In this document: positions 58,901 to 64,000 of the stretch, piece by piece
How positions within the stretch are numbered: the first letter of the stretch is position 1
How the letters are laid out: every line of letters starts with the position of its first letter
Assembly: GCA_027186245.1 (NCBI GenBank)
Contig: CP114490.1
Coordinates: 2,991,001 to 3,055,000, forward strand
DNA: 64,000 bases
Source of the DNA: Coriaria nepalensis
Lineage: Eukaryota > Streptophyta > Magnoliopsida > Cucurbitales > Coriariaceae
Direction of reading: 5' to 3'
Made by a program: the position numbers and the translations under genes
The notes under the pieces: model-generated
Databases searched by the model: none
The model's input: only the letters and a program-made list of their open reading frames with translations
What the model was told of the DNA's origin: nothing

Positions 58901-61900
58901 CATTATAGCACGTGTTACTTCAAGTAAATGTTTATTTTTTCTTTCAGCAATCCCATTTTGCTGAGGAGTATCTACACAAGTAGACCGGTGATGAATACCT
59001 TTTTCTTTCAAAAATTTTTCCAAAATACCTTTATAGTACTCAGTTTCATTATCACTGTGAAGAATTCTAATTTTCTTTTGAAATTGAGTTTCAACCATTG
59101 TGTAAAAATCTTTAAATATTTTTTCAACTTTGGATTTTTCACTCATTAAGTAAACTCAACATAAACGAGTGTGATCATCTATGAATGTGACAAACCATTT
59201 TTTCTTTGAAATAGTGGTTACTCTTGAAGGTCCCCAAACATCACTATAGATTAAATAAAATGGTTTTGAAGGTATATAAGTTTTTGGCAAATAAGTGGTA
59301 CGGTGACTCTTAGATAAGCAACAACTTTCACAATAGAATGATGAAAAATCCAAACCTTTAAATAAAGTAGGAAACAAATGTTTAAGATAAGGAAAGCTAG
59401 GATGTCCCAGTCTTTCATGCCAGAGCATTATTTGTTCATAAGCGGAATTAGAACTAACACTACTAAGGCCCTGAGCTTTTTTATTCCCTAAGAAATCATC
59501 ATCAAAGTAGTAAAGGCCACTAATCAACTTAGCACTGCCAATCTTCTTCCCCGAGGTCTGGTCCTGAAATTCACAATAAGAATCACAAAAAATCACTCGG
59601 CAATTAGAGTCTTTAGTTATTTTACTCACAGATAAAAGATTACAAGCTAACTTGGGAACATGGAGAACAGAGTTAAGGTTTAATTTTTCAGATAATTTAA
59701 TCAAACCTTTCCCTGCTATTGGTGAGAAAGTGCCATCTGCAATTCTTATTTTGTCAAGGCCAGAACATGGTGAGTAAGTGTGAAACAAATTTGAAAAATT
59801 GGTCATATGATCAGAAGCTCCTGAATCTATGATCCAAGGAGCATGATATGAACAGGAAGAGAGAGCATTAGGTGTGATACCTGTTTGTGCAAGAGAAACA
59901 GTAGGAATACTACTTGGTGATACCATGGGTTTTAACAGTTTTAGAAGATGATCCATCTGCTCCTTGGTGAAGGGACTTGTCTCGGCTTCATTTGCCGTAG
60001 GAATGAACCGGGTATTTTTATCACCAGGCTTGCTGTTTTTCCAATTTGACATCTTTCCATGGATTTTCCAGCATGTTTCTCGGGTATGACGTGGTTTGTT
60101 GCAATAGTCACACCATACCCGTGGCTTCTCTTCAGGTTTTTGCTGAAATCTGGATGTTTTGTTAGCAGTAGCCTCGACACTAAGAAGAGCAGAACTTTTA
60201 GCAGGCTCGTTAGTTGCCTTTTTTCCTAGCATGACATGTCTGCGGCTCTCTTCTCTTCGAACCTCAGCAAACACCTCGCCAATTGGAGGAAGTGGCGTCC
60301 TGCCAATGATCCGCCCTCGAACCTCATCAAACTCAACATTGAGTCCCGCAAGAAACTTGTAAATGCGAGAAGCCTCAACAATGCGGTTGTAATATTTTGC
60401 ATCTTCTATGGATTTCCATTCATAATCATTGAACAGATCCAAATCTTGCCAGAGACGTTTTAATGAATTGAAATACTTGGTTACCGAGTCTTGTCCTTGC
60501 CGGATTTCACCAAGTTTTAGAGTCAATTCATAGACTTGAGACTGATTTCCCAAGTCAGAGTACATTTGATTCACGTTGTCCCAGAGTTCCTTGGCTGTGG
60601 AGTAACACATATAATTCGAACTAATGTCCTCATCCATAGAGTTCACTAGCCAAGTCATTACCATCGAATTTTCTGCATCCCAGGTTGCATACATTGGATC
60701 CTCTATTGCTGGTGCCTTCTTGTCTCCAGTCAGGTATCCAATCTTCCCTCTCCCTCTAATATACATCCGAACTGATTGAGACCACCGTAAATAGTTGTCA
60801 CCATTAAGGCGAATAGTGGTAACTTGGATTGGATGAGTATCAGTATTGGGAGTTTGTGTTGGAGGACTGGTTGTAAGAGGCAGGTTTGAGACAATCTTAG
60901 ACATGATCAGTTTGGGCAGAAGAGAAATTTTTTTTTATTTTTTATTTTTTATTTTTTTCCAGTTTGGCTCTGATACCATGAAAACTTTTCTAATTGTTTT
61001 TCATTCATTGAATAGAGGCACCTTGATTCCTCTTATAGAGGAGAAAACACAAAAAATAGGAAACTAAAGAAAATAGGAAACTAACTTAAAATTAGCTATC
61101 TAGCTGTACTAGTAACTTCCTAATTTACACCATTGACTGATTTTCATTTACAGCTAACGGTCCTCTATAATTACATATATTTCTTTCCTTTTCTACAGGT
61201 AAAGTGGACGATTTCACTGAACAAGTCAATGATTTCTTCGCCCAAGATCAAAAGCGAAAAGACACTACTTGCTCATGTCCAAATCTTCGTTCAAGATATA
61301 AACTAAGTAGAAGAGCAAAGAAAATGACTCAAGAGATAGTTGAGCTCAATCAAGAAAGCCGGTTTGAAAAAATTGGTCGAACGATACCTCTACGAGGAGT
61401 GGGGACCACAATGGTAAAAGGGTACCACGAATTTGAATCTAGAATGCCAATTATTAAGGACATTTTGGAAGCTCTAACCGATGCTCATACAACCATGATT
61501 GGGGTTCACGGAATGGGTGGAGTCGGGAAAACCATGCTGGTCAAAGAAGTAGCAAGACAAGCTCGAGAAGGGAAGTACTTTGATGAAGTAGTAATGGCAA
61601 CTATAACTCAAACTCCAAACATGAAAAAAATCCAGTTGGAAATTTCTGAGCCTCTGGGGTTGAAGATTAAGGAGAGAACTAATATAGCAAGAGCGGATCG
61701 GGTTAGAGAAAGATTGAAGGCTGAAAAAACGGTCTTGGTCATCTTAGACGATCTTTGGGCGAATATAGACTTGGAAGAAGTAGGGATTCCAGTTGGAGAA
61801 GATCATAAAGGGTGTAAGATCCTCATGACATCTAGAAAACATGATGTTTTATCCAATGAAATGGATACTCAAAAGAATTTCTTGGTGGAGGAGTTGTCCA

Positions 61901-63780
61901 AAGAAGAGTCATGGAACTTCTTCAACAAGATAATGCCGAACATCGAATCTAATGAGGTGAAAGAAATTGCAAGTAAGGTGTCAGAAGAATGTTCCGGATT
62001 GCCTCTTGCACTAGCAGCTGTTGCGAATACATTGAAAGGAAAAGATTTACCGATTTGGAATGATGCATTACAACAACTCAAAAACAATGAGATGAATGAA
62101 AGTGTTTATTCTTCTCTCAAGTTGAGTTACAAGTCTTTGAAAAGTGAAGAAGCGAGGTCCATTTTCTTGCTTTGTAGCTTGTTTCCGGAAGATTATCAGA
62201 TCAATATCAAGTACTTGTTGGTATATGCTATGGGAATGAGGTTATTACATGGTGTTGATGACTTACCTATGGCAAGAGATCGGATTCTTTCTTTGGTTCG
62301 GAATCTCAAGGATTCTTGCTTGTTGCTAGATGGGATCAACAACGACTTTGTGAAAATGCATGATGTTGTTAGAGACTTGGCCATTTTGATTGCATCGAAG
62401 AATCAGTCGAAGTATTTAGTAAAGCATGGGGTTAATGGACAAAACGGTTGGCCGAAAACGGATACGGTTATAGAATATACTGCAATTTCATTAGGCTGTG
62501 GAGAACATTTCGAGCTTCCAGAAGAATCTACGTGTCCAAAGCTCAAGTTCTTACTGCTAGTTGGAACAAGATCACATTTGAAAATACCCGACAATTTTTT
62601 CGAAGGAATGAAAGAAGTTACAGTCTTAGACTTGACGGGTCTTTCTATTTTACATAATATTCCATCATCTATCCGAGGGCTCCAGAATCTTCACACGTTG
62701 TGTATAGATGATTGCGTTTTACCAGATTTGGCTATAATTGGGGAGCTAAAGAAGCTTGAAATTCTTAGCTTTAGAGCATCCGATATTGAGGAATTGCCTA
62801 GTGTAATAGGGCAATTGACTCATTTGAAAATGTTAAACTTAACTGATTGCTCTAGACTCAGGGTGATCCCTCAGAATTTGATATCCGGGTTGACAGAATT
62901 GAGCGAGTTATATATGGACAACAGTTTTTCAGCATGGAATGAAGGATCAAGCAACGTGGGAATTACAGAATTGGACAATCTATCAAATTTGACCACCTTA
63001 CACGTACATATTCCAAATGCTATGATTCTTCCAAAAGAATCAATCTTCAAAGGGTTAAAAAGTTATAGAATATTGATCGGTCCTAACTGGGATTGGTCTG
63101 GTAAATACGAAACCTTTACGAGGACATTGAAATTGAAGCTTGATAGAAGCCTTCAGAAAGAGTATGGAATTCAAGCATTGCTGAAGACAGTTGAAGATCT
63201 TCATCTAGATGAGCTAAAGGGTGTAAAGAGTCTGGTTTCTAGTCTAGACCCGAATGAAGGTTTTCCAAATCTAAAGCAGCTTTGTGTTCAAAGCAGTGGT
63301 GAGATATTATCTATTATTGACTCCGTGCAATTAGAGCATCACGCACCAATTGTGTTCCCTCTAATGGAGTCCATATCATTGAGAAATCTTATGAATTTGG
63401 AAGTGATATGTAATGGGAGAATTTCAGGTGGGTCCTTCCGGAACTTGAAGAAAGTTAATGTGGAGAGGTGTAATAGATTGAGATTTGTGTTCTCTTCTTG
63501 CATGGCTAGAGGCCTTCCAGAACTTCAAGAATTGCAAATCAGTGAATGTAGTACACTGAAGGAGATAGTAGTTGCAAAGAGAGATGAAGAGGCGCTTACA
63601 GAAGACAGTAGTGATGGCATTTTTGATGTTACGAAGAAGTGGATAGAGTTTCCTCAACTTCGCTCTCTGATACTAAAACAGCTACCAGCACTCCAGGCCT
63701 TTTATGCACCGATTCCGGAAAACCAACATGGGTTTCACCCTCTATTCAACCAAGGGGTATGTATGTTTATACGAGTGTTG

Positions 63781-63816
<36 letters not shown>

Positions 63817-64000
63817 TTTTGTTTGTTTGATATTGATGTCAACTTTGTTTTATTTTTGCAGATTTCCTTTCCTAGCTTGCTGACATTGAAACTTTCGGCT
63901 CTGAACTTAGGAAAGATATGGGAAGAGAGCTATGAATTTCCCACAAGCCTTTCATCCATATCACAAAATCTGACTTCTTTGACAGTAGAAGATTGTGCTA
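55979..64000 (+). CDS. CC-NB-LRR (CNL) disease-resistance gene, interrupted by a copia element; 3' end outside the window
   Basis: Cytosolic immune receptor of the RPS2/At4g27190 type. Blocks: 55979-56210, then 61199-63756, then an exon from 63862 past the window end. With the element spliced out, the first two blocks give 930 codons in one frame. The coiled-coil part is about residues 1-150. NB-ARC landmarks: P-loop GMGGVGKT (about 182), kinase-2 VLVILDDLW (about 258), RNBS-B KILMTSR, GLPL CSGLPLALA (about 344), RNBS-D LLCSLFPEDY and MHD VKMHDVVRDLAI (about 464). LRRs start near residue 520. The last intron (63757-63861) contains an AT microsatellite and its junction reads QG|ISFPSLLTLKL. 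Without splicing of 56211-61198, translation ends at about 56251 after roughly 90 residues. Apart from the insertion no lesion is seen. Confidence 0.88.
56210..56214. repeat. Left target-site duplication of the copia element (GGTAA)
   Basis: GGTAA directly precedes the left LTR (TG at 56215). The GT at 56211-56212 also forms the presumed splice donor TTTG|GTAATG. Confidence 0.93.
56215..56433 (-). repeat. 3' LTR of the copia element (minus-strand sense)
   Basis: 219 bp, differing from the other LTR at three transitions (two near 56256-56259, one near 56327). Adjacent on the inner side is the polypurine tract. Confidence 0.95.
56441..60904 (-). pseudogene. Copia gag-pol polyprotein with two in-frame stops
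   Basis: One reading frame from ATG 60904 to the stop at 56441, broken by stop codons at 59156-59158 (within integrase) and 58496-58498 (between integrase and reverse transcriptase). No frameshift is involved: the open pieces 60904-59156, 59146-58496 and 58468-56441 are in register. Domains in order are a copia gag (N-Y-x-x-W near residue 38), a CCHC zinc knuckle (CDYC...H...C, about residues 264-277), an aspartic protease DSG motif (about 358), the pre-integrase LWHERLGHP, the integrase core, reverse transcriptase and RNase H. The reverse transcriptase motif reads SVDD where the family usually has a Tyr before VDD. The element is not autonomous as read. Movement would need proteins supplied by another copy. 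Confidence 0.93.
60966..60978 (-). other. Primer-binding site of the copia element
   Basis: On the minus strand TGGTATCAGAGCC directly follows the LTR terminus (CA at 60979-60980). It is complementary to the 3' end of initiator tRNA-Met, the usual primer of plant copia elements. Confidence 0.9.
60979..61197 (-). repeat. 5' LTR of the copia element (minus-strand sense)
   Basis: 219 bp. On the plus strand its right end is pyrimidine-rich (TTTCTTTCCTTTTCTACA). Together with the following G it forms a good 3' splice site for the host gene. Confidence 0.95.
61198..61202. repeat. Right target-site duplication (GGTAA)
   Basis: Identical to 56210-56214. Its first G completes CAG, the presumed splice acceptor of the interrupted NLR gene. 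Confidence 0.93.
63782..63811. repeat. AT microsatellite in an NLR intron
   Basis: About fourteen AT units in the short intron 63757-63861, between a GTATGT donor and a TTTTTGCAG acceptor. Confidence 0.85.

Larger units (their letters stand above)
56215..61197 (-). mobile_element. Full-length Ty1/copia LTR retrotransposon inside the NLR gene
   Basis: A 4,983-bp element in antisense orientation to the host gene. It has two 219-bp LTRs (56215-56433 and 60979-61197) with TG...CA ends, a 5-bp GGTAA target duplication, a primer-binding site complementary to tRNA-iMet (TGGTATCAGAGCC, minus strand, directly inside the 60979 boundary) and a polypurine tract (GAGGGGAAG on the minus strand, 56434-56445). 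The LTRs differ at 3 of 219 sites, all transitions (1.4%). At commonly used plant LTR rates of about 1.3e-8 per site per year this is roughly half a million years, with wide error. One gag-pol frame of about 1,480 codons fills the interior but carries two stops. Confidence 0.97.

Noticed and set aside
56215..61197. Reading the NLR as two separate genes, a short CC protein and an 869-aa NB-LRR
   Set aside because: The target-site duplication shows one exon was split; the second block has no start codon where its homology begins.

Overview
This is plant nuclear DNA. It has AT-rich intergenic space, genes split by short GT-AG introns, a nuclear gene for photosystem I subunit IV with a transit peptide, Ty1/copia elements and a CC-NB-LRR resistance gene. 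The protein families and intron positions fit a eudicot, probably a rosid; I cannot name the species.

Layout. 0.3-2.5 kb: five-exon GDSL esterase/lipase (minus). 2.6-8.9 kb: gene-poor, with a decayed copia element at about 5.3-7.9 kb. 9.0-9.9 kb: PsaE (plus). 10.3-11.4 kb: RNase T2-family gene (minus) with an intact frame but no catalytic histidines. 14.1-15.6 kb: intronless AMT1 ammonium transporter (plus). 17.0-19.8 kb: tandem pair of defensin-like genes (one intact, one frameshifted) and a small unknown secreted peptide. 20.5-21.1 kb: 3' fragment of a lung-seven-transmembrane receptor gene. 21.1-26.1 kb: gene-poor, with an exact 166-bp tandem duplication. 26.7-38.5 kb: 25-coding-exon ATRX/CHR20 chromatin remodeler (plus). 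39.1-40.3 kb: broken C2-domain gene (minus). 41.5-42.9 kb: broken DUF26/PDLP-type gene. 43.8-45.1 kb: caleosin/peroxygenase (minus). 48.0-50.5 kb: MYB-CC (PHR1-like) factor. 51.2-53.6 kb: broken, truncated PEX12 copy. 54.8 kb to the window end: CC-NB-LRR gene interrupted by a young 4,983-bp copia element.

The main discovery is how that element sits in the resistance gene. It landed in coding sequence and duplicated GGTAA. The left copy supplies a GT donor, and the element's terminal CA plus the first G of the right copy supplies a CAG acceptor behind a pyrimidine-rich LTR end. Splicing 56211-61198 would remove exactly the element plus one target copy and give back the uninterrupted frame. The insertion is therefore laid out as a ready-made intron.

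Other signals are a catalytically disarmed but structurally intact RNase T2, a partial exon duplication carrying a second splice donor inside ATRX, three GC-AG introns, and a high density of non-processed pseudogenes beside intact genes. The genes do not form a pathway; this is an ordinary mixed plant neighbourhood.
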